Shown piece after piece: positions 17,456 to 28,122 of a stretch of DNA of 64,000 bases. This DNA is from Gemmobacter lanyuensis (GTDB lineage Bacteria > Pseudomonadota > Alphaproteobacteria > Rhodobacterales > Rhodobacteraceae): assembly GCF_014652355.1 (NCBI RefSeq), contig NZ_BMYQ01000002.1:124001-188000 (forward strand), written 5' to 3'. Positions within the stretch are counted from its first letter, which is position 1, and each line of letters opens with the position of its first letter. Position numbers and translations under genes: made by a program. The notes under the pieces are model-generated. The model searched no databases, was not told where the DNA came from, and was given only the letters and a program-made list of their open reading frames with translations.

Positions 17456-18529
17456 TCATCCCCTGCCCCGGTCAGACACCAGCCGACCGACAAGCTGCGC
17501 CGTGTAATCGACGATCGGCACAACCCGCCCGTAATTGAGACGAGTCGGACCGATGACACCGACGGCGCCGATGATCTTCCGATCCGCGTTCATATAGGGA
17601 GAGACCACCAAAGAGGAACCCGAAAGTGAAAAGAGTTTGTTCTCGGACCCGATAAAAATGCGGACGCCATCCCCGGTTTCGGTCAGATCGAGGATATCGG
17701 CAATGTCGCGGGTCCGCTCCAGATCATCAAAGAGGTGGCGGATGCGGGCCAGGTCTTCGACCTCGGAGGTGCCCTCCAGAAGATTGGCACGGCCGCGGAT
17801 GATCAGACGCTCGCTCTGCTCGCCCGCATTTTCCCAAACGGCAAGGCCGCTTTGCACAAGCGCGGCGGCAAGCGAATCAATCTCACGCCGGCGCAGATCA
17901 ATATCGTGCTGGATGGTGCCGCGCAGGTCCGACAGCGTCTTGCCCCCTGCCAGCGCGTTGAGGAAATTCGCCGCCTCGCGCATGGCCGAAGGGGTCAGAC
18001 CCGGCGGCGGCGTGAAGAGGCGATTTTCCACATGGCCATCTGCAAAAACCAGCACCACCAGCGCGCGCTGATCGCCCAGATGCACAAACTCAATATGCCG
18101 GATCGGCTCTTCCTCATGCTTCGGGGCCAGCACGACCGAAGCGCCGCGCGTGATCCCCGAGAGCGCCGCCCCGACCTTGTCGAGCAAGCTTGCCACATCT
18201 GGCGAGTCATCGCCGAGCGTGGAGTCGATCATCTCACGATCCGCGGTGGCGACGGATCCAACCTCAAGCAACCCATCGACAAACAGGCGCAGGCCCAGCT
18301 GCGTCGGGATGCGCCCGGCGGAGATATGGGGACTATCGAGCAGACCGAGGTATTCCAGATCCTGCATCACATTGCGGATCGTCGCCGCGCTGATCCGTTC
18401 AGAAAAGTCGCGCGTCAGGGTGCGGGACCCGACCGGATCACCAGAGGCAAGATAGCTCTCCACCACGCGGCGGAACACTTCGCGCGAGCGATCATTCAGT
18501 TCGGCAAGCAGACGGGGTGTATCGGACAT
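17456..18529 (-). CDS. hrcA: Heat-inducible transcription repressor HrcA
   Basis: A 357-residue HrcA. The N-terminal winged helix shows VESYLASGDPVGSRTLTRDF and ISAATIRNVMQDLEYLGLL, the DNA-recognition region that binds CIRCE. The C-terminal stretch GAVGVIGPTRLNYGRVVPIV is typical of the family. HrcA represses groESL-type heat-shock genes and needs GroEL for activity. ATG 18529, preceded by GAAGG six bases away, is preferred to an upstream in-frame start at 18553. No CIRCE inverted repeat (GCACTC-N9-GAGTGC) is visible in its own upstream gap. Confidence 0.95.
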   Translation of the reverse strand: MSDTPRLLAELNDRSREVFRRVVESYLASGDPVGSRTLTRDFSERISAATIRNVMQDLEYLGLLDSPHISAGRIPTQLGLRLFVDGLLEVGSVATADREMIDSTLGDDSPDVASLLDKVGAALSGITRGASVVLAPKHEEEPIRHIEFVHLGDQRALVVLVFADGHVENRLFTPPPGLTPSAMREAANFLNALAGGKTLSDLRGTIQHDIDLRRREIDSLAAALVQSGLAVWENAGEQSERLIIRGRANLLEGTSEVEDLARIRHLFDDLERTRDIADILDLTETGDGVRIFIGSENKLFSLSGSSLVVSPYMNADRKIIGAVGVIGPTRLNYGRVVPIVDYTAQLVGRLVSDRGRG

Positions 18530-18649
18530 GGCAGCCTTCGGGAACTTCGGCAAAACAGATTATGGGATGCGGCGAAGCAGCGTCAATAACGGTTGCATCC
18601 CTGCGGGCGCGATGGGTATTTGGCAACAGTTATTCACAAGGATACCCAC
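18530..18649. promoter_or_regulatory. Divergent hrcA/rph promoter region with DnaA box and inverted repeats
   Basis: This 120-bp gap serves two diverging genes. It holds TTATTCACA (18630-18638), which fits the DnaA box TTATNCACA exactly, 12 bases before the rph start. It also holds two inverted repeats: GGGATGC (18564-18570) with GCATCCC (18595-18601), and TGGGTAT (18613-18619) with ATACCCA (18642-18648). The second repeat encloses the DnaA box. No regulator can be assigned from sequence alone. Confidence 0.45.
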
Positions 18650-19363
18650 ATGCGCCCCTCTGGCCGGAAGCTCGACGAGCTGCGTTCTGTTTTCATCGAA
18701 ACTGGCGTGACAAAGCACGCCGAAGGATCGTGCCTGATCCGCATGGGCGACACGCATGTCCTCTGCACCGCGACGATCGAGGACAAGGCTCCGCCCTTCC
18801 TCAAGAACACGGGTCTGGGATGGGTGACGGCCGAATACGGGATGCTGCCGCGCGCAACCAACAGCCGCACCCGGCGCGAGGCGGCTGCGGGTAAGCAAAC
18901 TGGCCGTACGCAGGAGATTCAGCGCCTGATCGGCCGCGCCCTGCGCGCCGGGGTGGACCGTTCGGCCCTGGGTGAGCGTCAAATCGTCATCGACTGTGAC
19001 GTGATCCAGGCCGATGGTGGCACGCGCTGCGCCTCGATCACCGGGGGCTGGGTGGCACTGCGTCTGGCGGTGAACAAGCTGCTGAAGGCCGGGGTCATCG
19101 TGTCGGACCCGATCATTGACCATGTGGCGGCTGTTTCCTGCGGGATCTATGCGGGGCAGCCGGTTCTGGATCTGGACTATGTCGAGGATTCGAGCGCCGG
19201 AACCGACGGCAACTTCATCCTGACCGGATCCAAACGGCTGATCGAGGTGCAGATGTCCGCCGAAGGCGCAACCTTCTCGCGCGCTGAAATGGGTGAGCTG
19301 CTGGACCTGGCCGATAAAGGAGTTGAGGCGCTGGTCGCGGCGCAGAAAGCAGCGGTGGCCTGA
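18650..19363 (+). CDS. rph: Ribonuclease PH
   Basis: A 237-residue RNase PH of standard length. It contains [12 protein letters not shown] at the start, [14 protein letters not shown] in the phosphate-binding region, and [19 protein letters not shown]. The enzyme trims tRNA 3' tails phosphorolytically. ATG 18650 is chosen over upstream in-frame codons because the conserved N-terminus begins there. The next gene, rdgB, starts one base after its stop, an rph-rdgB-hemW operon common in alphaproteobacteria. Confidence 0.97.
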   Translation: MRPSGRKLDELRSVFIETGVTKHAEGSCLIRMGDTHVLCTATIEDKAPPFLKNTGLGWVTAEYGMLPRATNSRTRREAAAGKQTGRTQEIQRLIGRALRAGVDRSALGERQIVIDCDVIQADGGTRCASITGGWVALRLAVNKLLKAGVIVSDPIIDHVAAVSCGIYAGQPVLDLDYVEDSSAGTDGNFILTGSKRLIEVQMSAEGATFSRAEMGELLDLADKGVEALVAAQKAAVA

Positions 19364-19364
19364 G

Positions 19365-19973
19365 ATGCGGAAGTTCACCGAGCAGAAGCTGGTCGTTGCA
19401 ACGCATAACCAAGGTAAGCTGGAAGAAATCGCCAAGCTGCTGGAGCCGTTCGGCATCGAAGTGGTTTCTGCCGGTGCGCTTGGCCTGCCGGAGCCGGAAG
19501 AAACCGAGACGACCTTTATCGGCAATGCGCGGATCAAGGCCCATGCTGCCGCCAAGGCGACCGGGCTTCCTGCCCTGGCAGACGATTCCGGCATCGCCAT
19601 CGACGCACTTGGCGGTGCCCCCGGCGTTTACACCGCCGACTGGGCAACCACGCCGCAGGGTCGCGACTTCGGCATGGCCATGCAGCGGACCTGGAACGAG
19701 CTGGAGGCGATCAACGCCCCCTTCCCGCGTCGCGCCAAATTCTGCTGCACGCTTGTGATGGCCTGGCCAGATGGCCATGATGAGGTCTTCCCCGGTGAAA
19801 TGCCAGGCGCCGTTGTCTGGCCACCGCGCGGTGATCAAGGGCATGGTTATGACCCGATCTTCCAACCCGAAGGGTTCGACATCACCTTCGGTGAAATGGA
19901 CCGCTGGAAGAAGAACGAAATCAGCCATCGCGCCGATGCCTTCCGCAAGCTGGTTGCAGGGTGTTTCACGTGA
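19365..19973 (+). CDS. rdgB: Non-canonical purine NTP pyrophosphatase RdgB (HAM1 family)
   Basis: A 202-residue protein with the signature [16 protein letters not shown] near the N-terminus, then LALADDSGI-like [15 protein letters not shown], and [10 protein letters not shown] and [10 protein letters not shown] near the C-terminus. It hydrolyses dITP and XTP to monophosphates and so keeps deaminated purines out of DNA. The stop codon TGA (19971-19973) is supplied by a parS site, and the hemW start GTG overlaps it as GTGA. Confidence 0.96.
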   Translation: MRKFTEQKLVVATHNQGKLEEIAKLLEPFGIEVVSAGALGLPEPEETETTFIGNARIKAHAAAKATGLPALADDSGIAIDALGGAPGVYTADWATTPQGRDFGMAMQRTWNELEAINAPFPRRAKFCCTLVMAWPDGHDEVFPGEMPGAVVWPPRGDQGHGYDPIFQPEGFDITFGEMDRWKKNEISHRADAFRKLVAGCFT

Positions 19974-19977
19974 AACA
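19962..19977. promoter_or_regulatory. parS site at the rdgB/hemW junction
   Basis: Perfect TGTTTCACGTGAAACA, about 1.2 kb from parB. It encodes the last codons of rdgB (Cys-Phe-Thr-stop) and contains the probable GTG start of hemW. Confidence 0.92.
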
Positions 19978-21142
19978 TTCGGGTGGCGACGATTGGCAGG
20001 CAGGCGGCTTCGGGCTTTATGTCCATTGGCCCTACTGCCTGTCAAAATGCCCCTATTGCGATTTCAACAGCCATGTCGCGGCGAGTATTGACCAGGCGGC
20101 TTGGGCGGATGCCTATGAAGCCGAACTGCAGCGCGTCGCAGCCCTTGCACCTGACCGCGTGTTGCAGACGATCTACTTCGGCGGTGGCACCCCATCCCTG
20201 ATGGACCCGGCGGTGGTTGACCGGGTCATTTCCACCGCCCGAAAGGTTTGGCGCGGCGCGAATGACATCGAAATCACGCTGGAGGCCAATCCGACCTCGA
20301 TCGAAGCGGGCAAGCTGTCCGCGTTCAAGGAGGCCGGGGTCAACCGCATCTCGATGGGCATGCAGGCAATGAACGACGAAGACCTGCGTCGCCTGGGCCG
20401 GACCCATTCCGCACAAGAAGCACGCAAGGCCTATGAAACCGCCTGCAGCATCTTTGAACGGGTGACCTTTGACCTGATCTATGCGCGGCAGTTCCAGACG
20501 ACCGAGCAATGGCGGGCCGAACTGAGTGAGGCGTTGGCGATGCAGACCGGGCATCTTTCGCTCTATCAACTGACCATTGAAGACGGCACTGTCTTTGGCG
20601 CGCGCTTTGCCCAAGGCAAGCTGAAGGGACTGCCGAGCGACGATCTGGGCGCCGAATTCTACGAGATCACGCAAGAGATGTGCGAAGCCGCGGGTCTGCC
20701 CGCCTATGAGGTGTCGAACCACGCGCGCCCGGGGCAGGAATCACGGCATAATCTGATTTACTGGCGGTCGGGCGATTATGCGGGCATCGGGCCAGGGGCG
20801 CATGGGCGGCTGACCCTCGGCGGCCAGCGCATCGCCACAGCAGCCCCCCGTGCGCCGCAAGATTGGCTGACCGCAGTGCAAAGCGGCCAGATGAATGACG
20901 TTGATGAGGTCCTGGCGACAGAGGATCTGGCGACTGAGTTCCTGTTGATGGGCCTGCGTCTGCGCGATGGTGTGGATCTGGCGCGGTTTGAGCGCCTGGC
21001 CGGGCAATCCCTACCCCAAGGGGTTCTGGCAGAGCTGCAAGAGCTGCAGCTGATCGAGGTCGAAGACCGCACCCTTCGCACCACTGCCAAGGGGCGGCCC
21101 TTGCTGAATGCGATCCTCTTGAAGCTGATCGAGGCGCTGTAA
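19970..21142 (+). CDS. hemW: Heme chaperone HemW (radical SAM, HemN-like)
   Basis: A protein of about 390 residues. The radical-SAM cysteines are in [11 protein letters not shown], preceded by [15 protein letters not shown] and [12 protein letters not shown] follow, as in the HemN/HemW family. The HemW form, usually around 380-400 residues, is thought to carry and insert heme rather than oxidise coproporphyrinogen. GTG 19970 overlaps the rdgB stop as GTGA and has CAGGG eight bases upstream; GTG 19961 is the alternative. Both start codons lie in or beside the parS site. Confidence 0.92.
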   Translation: MKHSGGDDWQAGGFGLYVHWPYCLSKCPYCDFNSHVAASIDQAAWADAYEAELQRVAALAPDRVLQTIYFGGGTPSLMDPAVVDRVISTARKVWRGANDIEITLEANPTSIEAGKLSAFKEAGVNRISMGMQAMNDEDLRRLGRTHSAQEARKAYETACSIFERVTFDLIYARQFQTTEQWRAELSEALAMQTGHLSLYQLTIEDGTVFGARFAQGKLKGLPSDDLGAEFYEITQEMCEAAGLPAYEVSNHARPGQESRHNLIYWRSGDYAGIGPGAHGRLTLGGQRIATAAPRAPQDWLTAVQSGQMNDVDEVLATEDLATEFLLMGLRLRDGVDLARFERLAGQSLPQGVLAELQELQLIEVEDRTLRTTAKGRPLLNAILLKLIEAL

Positions 21143-21143
21143 G

Positions 21144-21174
21144 AAAAAGGGCTGCGGAAACCGCAGCCCTTTTT
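21144..21174. terminator. Bidirectional intrinsic terminator, hemW/parB
   Basis: AAAAAGGGCTGCGG (21144-21157), loop AAA, CCGCAGCCCTTTTT (21161-21174). The stem is flanked by A and T runs, so it can terminate hemW rightward and parB leftward. It fills the whole convergent gap. Confidence 0.9.
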
Positions 21175-22094
21175 CAGATCATATCCCGCTTGGCCATTGA
21201 AAGCGCCTGGCAGAGGAAATCCAGATCATCCAGCGTGTTGTAGCGGATGGTCAGCAAACCCCGCTCTCCGCCCGGTTCATGGTTGATGGACACGCCCATA
21301 TGCAGATTGGCGGAAAGATCAGCCTCAAGCGCGCGGGTATCGGGATCTTTCTCTTCGACCCGACCCGGGGAAGCCGCGCGCTTCCCACCCGACTTTGCGT
21401 CAGGCTTCTTCACCAACTCTTCGGTTTCACGCACCGACAGGCCACGATCCACAACCTGACGCGCCAACTCCACCGGGTTGGGCGAGGTGATCAACGCCCG
21501 CGCATGGCCGGCGGTCAGCTTGCCATCAACAACCAGCGTCTGAACCTCATCCGGCAGGGTCAGCAGACGCAACAGGTTGGCGATATAGCTGCGGCTCTTC
21601 GAAAGTGCTTCACCCAGCTTTTCCTGCGTATGGCCGAAACGGTCCATCAGCTGCCGGAAAGCCTGCGCTTCTTCGATCGGGTTCAGATCGGCGCGCTGGA
21701 TGTTCTCGATGATCGCAACTTCCAGCACCTCAGTATCGTCGAAATCCCGGATCAGGACGGGAACTTCGTGCACCTTTGCCATCTGCGCCGCACGCCAACG
21801 GCGCTCGCCTGCGACAATCTCATAATCGCGGCTCCCAGCGATGGGACGCACGATCAGCGGCTGCAGCACGCCTTTGGCCCGGATCGAGGTCGCCAAATCC
21901 GACAAATCCGCCTCGGCAAAGGTGCGGCGCGGCTGGTTCGGGTTGGGGGTCAGACGCTCCACCGGCAAAATCTCGGGCCGGCGCGGGGCGCCTTGGGGCG
22001 CCGCGGGTTCTGCCACGGCAGGACCCAGATTGATGTCCGCCATCAAAGCCGAGAGGCCGCGGCCCAGTCCCCTGCGATCAGGTTTCTTTTCCAT
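21174..22094 (-). CDS. parB: Chromosome partitioning protein ParB
   Basis: A 306-residue ParB/Spo0J. The N-terminus RRGLGRGLSALM is the usual ParA-interacting segment. The CTP-binding core follows (VLQPLIVRP, IVAGERRWRAAQMA, ENIQRADLNPIEEAQAF), then the helix-turn-helix region TQEKLGEALSKSRSYIANLL that reads parS. The C-terminal dimerisation part is present. ParB loads at parS, slides as a CTP clamp and builds the segregation complex near the origin. ATG 22094 lies one base after the parA stop; a longer reading to 22193 would overlap parA and lacks conservation. Confidence 0.97.
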   Translation of the reverse strand: MEKKPDRRGLGRGLSALMADINLGPAVAEPAAPQGAPRRPEILPVERLTPNPNQPRRTFAEADLSDLATSIRAKGVLQPLIVRPIAGSRDYEIVAGERRWRAAQMAKVHEVPVLIRDFDDTEVLEVAIIENIQRADLNPIEEAQAFRQLMDRFGHTQEKLGEALSKSRSYIANLLRLLTLPDEVQTLVVDGKLTAGHARALITSPNPVELARQVVDRGLSVRETEELVKKPDAKSGGKRAASPGRVEEKDPDTRALEADLSANLHMGVSINHEPGGERGLLTIRYNTLDDLDFLCQALSMAKRDMI

Positions 22095-22095
22095 C

Positions 22096-22920
22096 TCAAG
22101 CCCTCTCCCTGCCGCGTGAACGGAAACCATTGCGCGTGACGATCTCCAGTGCCAGTGCTTTATAGGCCTCGCTCCCCTTTGACGAGGGGTCATAGGTCAG
22201 AACCGGCATGGCAAAGGACGGCGCTTCGCTAACCCGCACATTGCGCGGTACAACAGTCTCAAAGACCAGCTCGCCCAGCGTCGTCCGCACGTCTGTTTCC
22301 ACCTGCTGGGACAAGTTGTTGCGACCATCATACATGGTCAACACAACCCCTTCGATCCGCAGATTGGGATTGGCGGTTTCCCGCACGGTGCGGATTGTCA
22401 GCATCAGCTGTGAGAGCCCTTCCAGCGCAAAGAACTCCGCCTGAAGCGGGATCAGCACCGAATGGGCCGCGCACAGTGCGTTGACCGTCAGCAGGCTGAG
22501 CGAGGGCGGACAATCGAGCAAGATGTAATCCAGCGCGAAACGGTCGATATCCTGGCTCCGCAGCGCATCATGCAGCAGGAAACTGCGCTTTTCGTTCGCT
22601 ACCAGCTCAATATCAGCCGAAGCAAGGTCAGCATTCGCAGGACAAATCCAGAGATTGGGCACCGAGGTGTCCTGGATGGCCTGACTGATCGGCGCGTCCT
22701 CAAGCAGCACATCATAGCTCGTCATCTGCCGCTGACCGGGATCGATGCCAAGACCCGTCGAGGCGTTCCCCTGCGGGTCCAGATCGACCAGCAGCACCCT
22801 CCCGCCCAGCTCGGCAAAGCCGGCGGCGAGGTTGATGGCCGTGGTCGTCTTGCCGACACCGCCCTTCTGGTTGGTGATGGCAATGATCTTGGGAAGCGGG
22901 GGACGCGTGGGGTCAGACAT
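22096..22920 (-). CDS. parA: Chromosome partitioning ATPase ParA
   Basis: A 274-residue ParA/Soj ATPase. The deviant Walker [17 protein letters not shown] is near residues 19-34, with [14 protein letters not shown] and [11 protein letters not shown] further on. The ATP-bound form coats the nucleoid and pulls ParB-parS complexes to the cell poles. It is flanked by rsmG (8-base overlap) and parB (one base). The mnmE-mnmG-rsmG-parA-parB order is the conserved origin-proximal block of alphaproteobacteria. Confidence 0.97.
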   Translation of the reverse strand: MSDPTRPPLPKIIAITNQKGGVGKTTTAINLAAGFAELGGRVLLVDLDPQGNASTGLGIDPGQRQMTSYDVLLEDAPISQAIQDTSVPNLWICPANADLASADIELVANEKRSFLLHDALRSQDIDRFALDYILLDCPPSLSLLTVNALCAAHSVLIPLQAEFFALEGLSQLMLTIRTVRETANPNLRIEGVVLTMYDGRNNLSQQVETDVRTTLGELVFETVVPRNVRVSEAPSFAMPVLTYDPSSKGSEAYKALALEIVTRNGFRSRGRERA

Positions 22921-23530
22921 GATGGATCGACTTCACTCTCAGCAGCCTTGCATCGCTATGCGTCAGGCTGACGCGCTCGTCCAGATCGAAGTTCCATTCC
23001 TGACGCGCGTCCTCCACCTCATCGACGAAATTCGCGCCCTTGGGGAAAATCGCAAAGCCCGTCGGCGCAAGGTGGCGCGCAGCAAAGCCGCACAGCATCC
23101 GCAGGGATGCCAGAGCCCGGGCCGAAACGACATCCGCGCCCAAGGGCGCCAAAACTTCTACCCGCTGGGTATGGACCTGCACCTTCAAGCCCAGCGTCTG
23201 GGCCGCCTGACGCAGGAAAGTTGCCTTGCGTTGATCAGATTCCACCAGATGAAACGCCGTATCGGGGCTGCGCTCGAGCGCCAAGATCGCCAGAACGATG
23301 CCGGGCAGCCCCCCACCGGATCCAAAATCCGCCCAAATGCGAATTTCCGGCGCCAGATAGGCCCCAATCTGTGCCGAATCTTCAATATGGCGCGACCAAA
23401 GCTCGGCCAGTGTGGATTTGGCCACCAGATTGATCGCCGGATTCCATTTTCGGATCAGCGCTTCATAGGTTTGCAGACGCTCAAATGTTTCACGTGAAAC
23501 ATCGAGACCGCCAATCTCGTTAGCCGTCAT
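22913..23530 (-). CDS. rsmG: 16S rRNA (guanine-527-N7)-methyltransferase RsmG
   Basis: A 205-residue methyltransferase (GidB). [18 protein letters not shown] is the SAM-binding motif [15 protein letters not shown] follows, and [10 protein letters not shown] is typical of RsmG. It makes m7G527 in 16S rRNA. A parS copy at 23486-23501 encodes VSRET near residue 12. The start overlaps the mnmG stop by 4 bases. Confidence 0.96.
   Translation of the reverse strand: MTANEIGGLDVSRETFERLQTYEALIRKWNPAINLVAKSTLAELWSRHIEDSAQIGAYLAPEIRIWADFGSGGGLPGIVLAILALERSPDTAFHLVESDQRKATFLRQAAQTLGLKVQVHTQRVEVLAPLGADVVSARALASLRMLCGFAARHLAPTGFAIFPKGANFVDEVEDARQEWNFDLDERVSLTHSDARLLRVKSIHHV
23486..23501. promoter_or_regulatory. 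parS site inside rsmG
   Basis: Perfect TGTTTCACGTGAAACA in the 5' end of rsmG, about 0.6 kb upstream of parA. It encodes VSRET of the RsmG N-terminus. Confidence 0.92.
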
Positions 23531-25401
23531 GATACCGCCTTTTGCGGACGACGCAGGCGCGACAAGATCAGCACCAGCGCCGCGGGTGTCATCCCCTCAA
23601 TCCGCCCCGCCTGGGCCAGCGTCGACGGCTGCTGTCGTTCCAGCTTTTGTTTCAGTTCGCCAGACAGCCCGGACAGCGCAGCATAATCGAAATCCGCTGG
23701 AATTGCGGTACCTTCATCCCGCTTCAGCGCGGCAACATCGGCCGACTGGCGTTCTGCGAATTGGGCGTAAAGCGCGTCGGTGCGGATTTGTGTCTGAATC
23801 TCGGCATCCAGCGCGGCGAATTCGGGCGAAACCTGCGCCATCACGGCCGGCTCCACATCCGGAAAGGCCAACAGCTCCCGTGCGGAGCGGCGGCCACCAT
23901 CTTTGCTGACCTCAATCCCCAACGCCAGCGCTTCTTTCGGCGTCAGGCGCACAGCATCCAGCGCAGCAGCCCCCCGCTCAATGGCTTCCATCTTGCGCGC
24001 AAAGGCCACGCGGCGGTCTTCACGCACACAGCCCAAGGCATCGCCCAGCGGCGTGAGCCTCTGGTCCGCATTGTCGGCCCGAATGCTCAGCCGATATTCT
24101 GCGCGCGACGTAAACATACGGTAAGGCTCACTGACCCCAAAACTGATGAGGTCATCGATCATCACGCCGATATAGCTTGAGGTGCGACTGAACTGCACCG
24201 CATCTTCGCCACGTACCGCCCGCACCGCGTTCAGCGCCGCGACAAGCCCCTGCGCCGCTGCCTCTTCATAACCCGTGGTGCCGTTCACCTGCCCCGCAAG
24301 GTAAAGCCCCGTGAAGGTCTTGCTTTCCAGAGAGAATTTCAGGCCACGCGGATCGAAGTAATCATATTCAATCGCATAGGCCGGCTGCAGGATCTTGACC
24401 TCTTCCAGACCCCGGATCGATCGGACATAGGCATCCTGCACCTCAACGGGCAGCGAACTGGAAATGCCGTTCGGGTAAACGGTATCGTCGTCCAACCCCT
24501 CAGGCTCCAGGAAAACCTGATGGCTGTCCTTTTCGGCAAAGCGCACAACCTTATCCTCAATCGAGGGGCAGTAACGCGGGCCGACGCCTTCGATATGACC
24601 ACCATACATGGCTGAACGCGACAGGTTGGCGCGGATGATGTCATGCGTCTGCGGATTGGTATGGGTGATCCCGCAGGAAATCTGGCGCACCAGCGGCGCC
24701 TTGTTACGGAACGAGAACATCACCGGGTCTTCGTCGCCATCCTGACGGTCCAGAATGTCCCAGTTGATGGTACGACCATGCAGCCGCGGTGGGGTGCCGG
24801 TTTTCAACCGCCCGCGCGGCAGGCCCATATCCGCCAGACGCTGTGCAAGCGAGACCGACGGTTTATCGCCCATCCGGCCCGCTGATTGGCGCACGTCGCC
24901 GATATGAATGATGCCGTTCAGGAAGGTCCCCGCTGTCAGGATTACCGCCCCGGCGCGAATTTCTGCCCCATCAGCCAGCCACAGACCGACAACCCGGTCG
25001 CCTTCGAAAATCAGATCGGCCGCCTCGCCTTCGATCAGGGCCAAATCCGGCTCCGCCTCCAACGCCGCGCGCATCGCGGCACGATAGAGCTTGCGGTCGG
25101 CCTGCGCACGCGGGCCCTGCACCGCGGGCCCTTTGCGACGGTTCAGAAGGCGATACTGAATACCAGCTTGGTCCGCCACACCGCTCATCACCCCGTCCAG
25201 CGCATCAATTTCGCGCACCAGATGGCCCTTGCCAAGGCCGCCGATGGCCGGGTTGCAGGACATCGTCCCGATATCCTGCATCCGCAGGGTGACAAGGGCA
25301 GTCTTCGCCCCCATCCGCGCCGAAGTGGCCGCAGCTTCACAGCCCGCATGCCCTGCCCCGATCACCACGACATCAAAATGTTTCACGTGAAACATCCTCA
25401 T
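23527..25401 (-). CDS. mnmG: tRNA uridine-5-carboxymethylaminomethyl modification enzyme MnmG
   Basis: A 624-residue FAD protein (GidA). The dinucleotide-binding [19 protein letters not shown] starts at about residue 13, and [21 protein letters not shown] follows. With MnmE it forms the cmnm5U34 wobble modification in tRNAs. ATG 25401 overlaps the mnmE stop as ATGA; ATG 25395 (MFHVKH) is the next choice. A parS copy encodes FHVK of this N-terminus. Confidence 0.97.
   Translation of the reverse strand: MRMFHVKHFDVVVIGAGHAGCEAAATSARMGAKTALVTLRMQDIGTMSCNPAIGGLGKGHLVREIDALDGVMSGVADQAGIQYRLLNRRKGPAVQGPRAQADRKLYRAAMRAALEAEPDLALIEGEAADLIFEGDRVVGLWLADGAEIRAGAVILTAGTFLNGIIHIGDVRQSAGRMGDKPSVSLAQRLADMGLPRGRLKTGTPPRLHGRTINWDILDRQDGDEDPVMFSFRNKAPLVRQISCGITHTNPQTHDIIRANLSRSAMYGGHIEGVGPRYCPSIEDKVVRFAEKDSHQVFLEPEGLDDDTVYPNGISSSLPVEVQDAYVRSIRGLEEVKILQPAYAIEYDYFDPRGLKFSLESKTFTGLYLAGQVNGTTGYEEAAAQGLVAALNAVRAVRGEDAVQFSRTSSYIGVMIDDLISFGVSEPYRMFTSRAEYRLSIRADNADQRLTPLGDALGCVREDRRVAFARKMEAIERGAAALDAVRLTPKEALALGIEVSKDGGRRSARELLAFPDVEPAVMAQVSPEFAALDAEIQTQIRTDALYAQFAERQSADVAALKRDEGTAIPADFDYAALSGLSGELKQKLERQQPSTLAQAGRIEGMTPAALVLILSRLRRPQKAVS
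25379..25394. promoter_or_regulatory. parS site at the mnmG 5' end
   Basis: Perfect TGTTTCACGTGAAACA covering the first codons of mnmG (FHVK), about 3.2 kb left of the predicted origin. Confidence 0.92.
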
Positions 25402-26690
25402 TTCCCGATGCAGAAGGACGAAAAGATTTCGCCCAACACATCCTCAACCCCAATCCGGCCAATCAGCATATCCAGGGCGCGAATGGCGCGGCGCACCTCT
25501 TCTGCGGCCAGCTCGATTCTGTCTGCCCCGAAATCTAGCTCATGCAGCGCCGATTCCAAAGCTGCCACAGCCTTCTCTACCACCAACCGGTGCCGTTCGC
25601 GGATGAGACTCCCCGACCCCGCGCTGCGACGGGCCAGAATGCCGCCAATATCGGCGACCAATTCCTCAACACCAAGGCCCGTGCGCGCAGAAATCATGCG
25701 CCAACCCGGAAACTGGCGCAGATCCGCTTTACCGATCACCACCAGATCATCAGGTTCCAGATCGATCGGGACCGCCTCATCCGGCTGTTCCAAGATGACG
25801 ATCCGCAGATCGGCCGCCCGACCCCGTGCCACGGCGCGTGAAATGCCGATGGCCTCAACCCGATCCTCGGTTTCCCGCACCCCGGCGGTGTCCAGAAGCG
25901 TGACCGGCAGCCCAGCGAGATCGAGCCGAACCTCGATCACATCCCGCGTCGTGCCGGCAACTTCTGACGTGATCGCCGCCTCGCGACCTGCCAAAGCATT
26001 GAGAAGTGTGGATTTTCCGACATTCGGCGCCCCAATGATGGCGACCTCGAACCCGTCGCGGATCCGCTCGGCCACCACCGCGCCGGCCACTTCGGCCTGC
26101 AGTTCCACCCGCAAACCGTTCAGCAAATCACGCACTTCAGGAGTGACGTCAGTCGGAACGTCCTCGTCCACGAAATCGATCACCGCCTCCAGCAGCGCTG
26201 CCGCGCGCAACAGCCGCGGCCGCCAGCCGTCGATCCGTCGGCCAATATCCCCCGAAAGCACACGCAACGCCTGTTTGCGCTGCGCCTCGGTCTCAGCATC
26301 GATGAGATCCGCCAGACCTTCGACCTGGGCCAGATCAAGGCATCCGTTTTCCAGCGCCCGTCGCGTGAATTCCCCTGCCTCGGCCAGCCGCAACCCGGGC
26401 TGCGCGGCCAAGGCGCGCAACACCGCACTGATTACGGCACCAGAGCCATGCAGCTGAAGCTCAGCCACCAATTCGCCGGTAAAGCTCTGCCCCGCGGGAA
26501 ACAGAAGGACCAAACCTTCATCCAGCACCTCGTTCTGCCAGATGATCCGCCGCAACCCGGCCTGGCGCGGCGGCGGAAGATCGCCCCGCGTCAGCGCCTT
26601 TACCGCCAGATGTGCAGACGGACCCGAGAGCCGGATGACGGAAACGCCCGCCCGGCCCCGCGCTGTTGCCAGGGCATAAATCGTGTCCAT
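25398..26690 (-). CDS. mnmE: tRNA modification GTPase MnmE
   Basis: A 430-residue protein (TrmE). The N-terminal folate-binding part starts [20 protein letters not shown] and includes [10 protein letters not shown]. The inserted G domain has [24 protein letters not shown] and a guanine-recognition variant IGKAD. The C-terminal FCIGK motif, with the catalytic Cys, ends the protein. It works with MnmG on wobble uridines. It leads the mnmE-mnmG-rsmG-parAB run, 19 bases after rho. Confidence 0.97.
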   Translation of the reverse strand: MDTIYALATARGRAGVSVIRLSGPSAHLAVKALTRGDLPPPRQAGLRRIIWQNEVLDEGLVLLFPAGQSFTGELVAELQLHGSGAVISAVLRALAAQPGLRLAEAGEFTRRALENGCLDLAQVEGLADLIDAETEAQRKQALRVLSGDIGRRIDGWRPRLLRAAALLEAVIDFVDEDVPTDVTPEVRDLLNGLRVELQAEVAGAVVAERIRDGFEVAIIGAPNVGKSTLLNALAGREAAITSEVAGTTRDVIEVRLDLAGLPVTLLDTAGVRETEDRVEAIGISRAVARGRAADLRIVILEQPDEAVPIDLEPDDLVVIGKADLRQFPGWRMISARTGLGVEELVADIGGILARRSAGSGSLIRERHRLVVEKAVAALESALHELDFGADRIELAAEEVRRAIRALDMLIGRIGVEDVLGEIFSSFCIGK

Positions 26691-26709
26691 CGCGCGCTCC
26701 CTGCCGGGA

Positions 26710-27993
26710 TCAGGTGTTCATGGAATCGAAGAATTCCGAATTGCTCTTCGTCTGTTTCAGCTTGGAAATCAGGAACTCGATTGCATCCGTAGTGCCCATC
26801 GGGTTCAGAATCCGCCGCAGAACATAAGTTTTCTGCAGATCGGTCTTTTCAACCAGCAGATCCTCTTTCCGGGTGCCGGATTTCAGGATGTCCATTGCCG
26901 GGAAGACGCGCTTGTCAGCGACCTTGCGGTCCAGCACGATTTCCGAGTTACCGGTGCCCTTGAATTCTTCGAAGATCACCTCGTCCATCCGGCTGCCGGT
27001 GTCGATCAGGGCGGTGGCGATGATGGTCAGCGACCCCCCCTCTTCGATGTTGCGCGCCGCACCGAAGAAGCGTTTCGGGCGCTGCAGGGCGTTGGCATCC
27101 ACACCACCGGTCAGAACCTTGCCCGACGACGGCACCACCGTGTTGAAGGCGCGGCCCAGACGCGTGATCGAATCGAGCAGGATCACCACATCGCGCTTGT
27201 GTTCAACCAGGCGCTTGGCCTTTTCGATCACCATCTCGGCGACGGCGACGTGACGGGTTGCCGGTTCGTCGAAGGTCGAGGACACAACCTCACCCTTCAC
27301 CGAGCGCTGCATGTCGGTCACTTCCTCGGGGCGTTCGTCGATCAGCAGGACGATCAGATAGCACTCGGGGTGGTTGGTCTCGATGCTATGGGCGATGTTC
27401 TGCAGCAGAACCGTCTTGCCGGTGCGCGGCGGCGCCACGATCAGCGCGCGCTGGCCCTTCCCGATGGGCGCGACCAGATCGATGATCCGCGCCGAACGAT
27501 CCTTGATCGTCGGATCTTCGATTTCCATCTTCAGCCGTTCATCGGGATAAAGCGGCGTCAGGTTGTCGAAATGAACCTTGTGCTTGGCCTTTTCCGGATC
27601 GTCAAAGTTGATCCGCTCGGCCTTCACCAGGCTGAAATACCGCTCATTGTCACGCGGGCCCTGAATTACGCCCGAAATCGTATCCCCGGTCCGCAGGCTG
27701 AAGACGCGGATCATCTCGGGGCTGACATAGATGTCATCGGGGCCGGGCAGATAGTTCGCCTCAGGGCTGCGGAGGAAGCCGAACCCGTCCTGCAGAACCT
27801 CCAGCACGCCATCGCCGCCGATTTCCCAGCCCTCTTCGGCGTGTTCCTTCAGGATCGAGAACATCATCTCGCCCTTCCGCATGGAAGGCGCGTTCTCGAT
27901 TTCCCACTCTTCGGCCATGGCCAGCAGCTCTGCCGGGGTCTTGGCCTTGAGATCGGAAAGGTTGAGCCGCTCGATGGTCTGGGCAATCGTCAT
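26710..27993 (-). CDS. rho: Transcription termination factor Rho
   Basis: A 427-residue Rho. The N-terminal domain reads [20 protein letters not shown]. The cold-shock-like RNA-binding part contains [15 protein letters not shown]. The ATPase motor has Walker [24 protein letters not shown] and [13 protein letters not shown]. The ring hexamer unwinds nascent RNA and ends transcription. ATG 27993 gives the conserved [12 protein letters not shown] start; upstream in-frame codons at 28008 and 28014 are possible. Confidence 0.97.
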   Translation of the reverse strand: MTIAQTIERLNLSDLKAKTPAELLAMAEEWEIENAPSMRKGEMMFSILKEHAEEGWEIGGDGVLEVLQDGFGFLRSPEANYLPGPDDIYVSPEMIRVFSLRTGDTISGVIQGPRDNERYFSLVKAERINFDDPEKAKHKVHFDNLTPLYPDERLKMEIEDPTIKDRSARIIDLVAPIGKGQRALIVAPPRTGKTVLLQNIAHSIETNHPECYLIVLLIDERPEEVTDMQRSVKGEVVSSTFDEPATRHVAVAEMVIEKAKRLVEHKRDVVILLDSITRLGRAFNTVVPSSGKVLTGGVDANALQRPKRFFGAARNIEEGGSLTIIATALIDTGSRMDEVIFEEFKGTGNSEIVLDRKVADKRVFPAMDILKSGTRKEDLLVEKTDLQKTYVLRRILNPMGTTDAIEFLISKLKQTKSNSEFFDSMNT

Positions 27994-28122
27994 GAAGGGT
28001 CCGTTCATCCGCAAAAACCCGCAGCGCGGGCCTGGATCAGCTTGTCATCGGGAAACGCATCAGGCCGGACGGCCCTGCTTGGGTTCGCCACTTAGCCCCG
28101 AAGCCGCCACGAGTCAACAAAT

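Noticed and set aside
18530-18649. CIRCE operator upstream of hrcA
   Set aside because: Inverted repeats exist here but none is GCACTC-N9-GAGTGC. HrcA targets are probably elsewhere (groESL).
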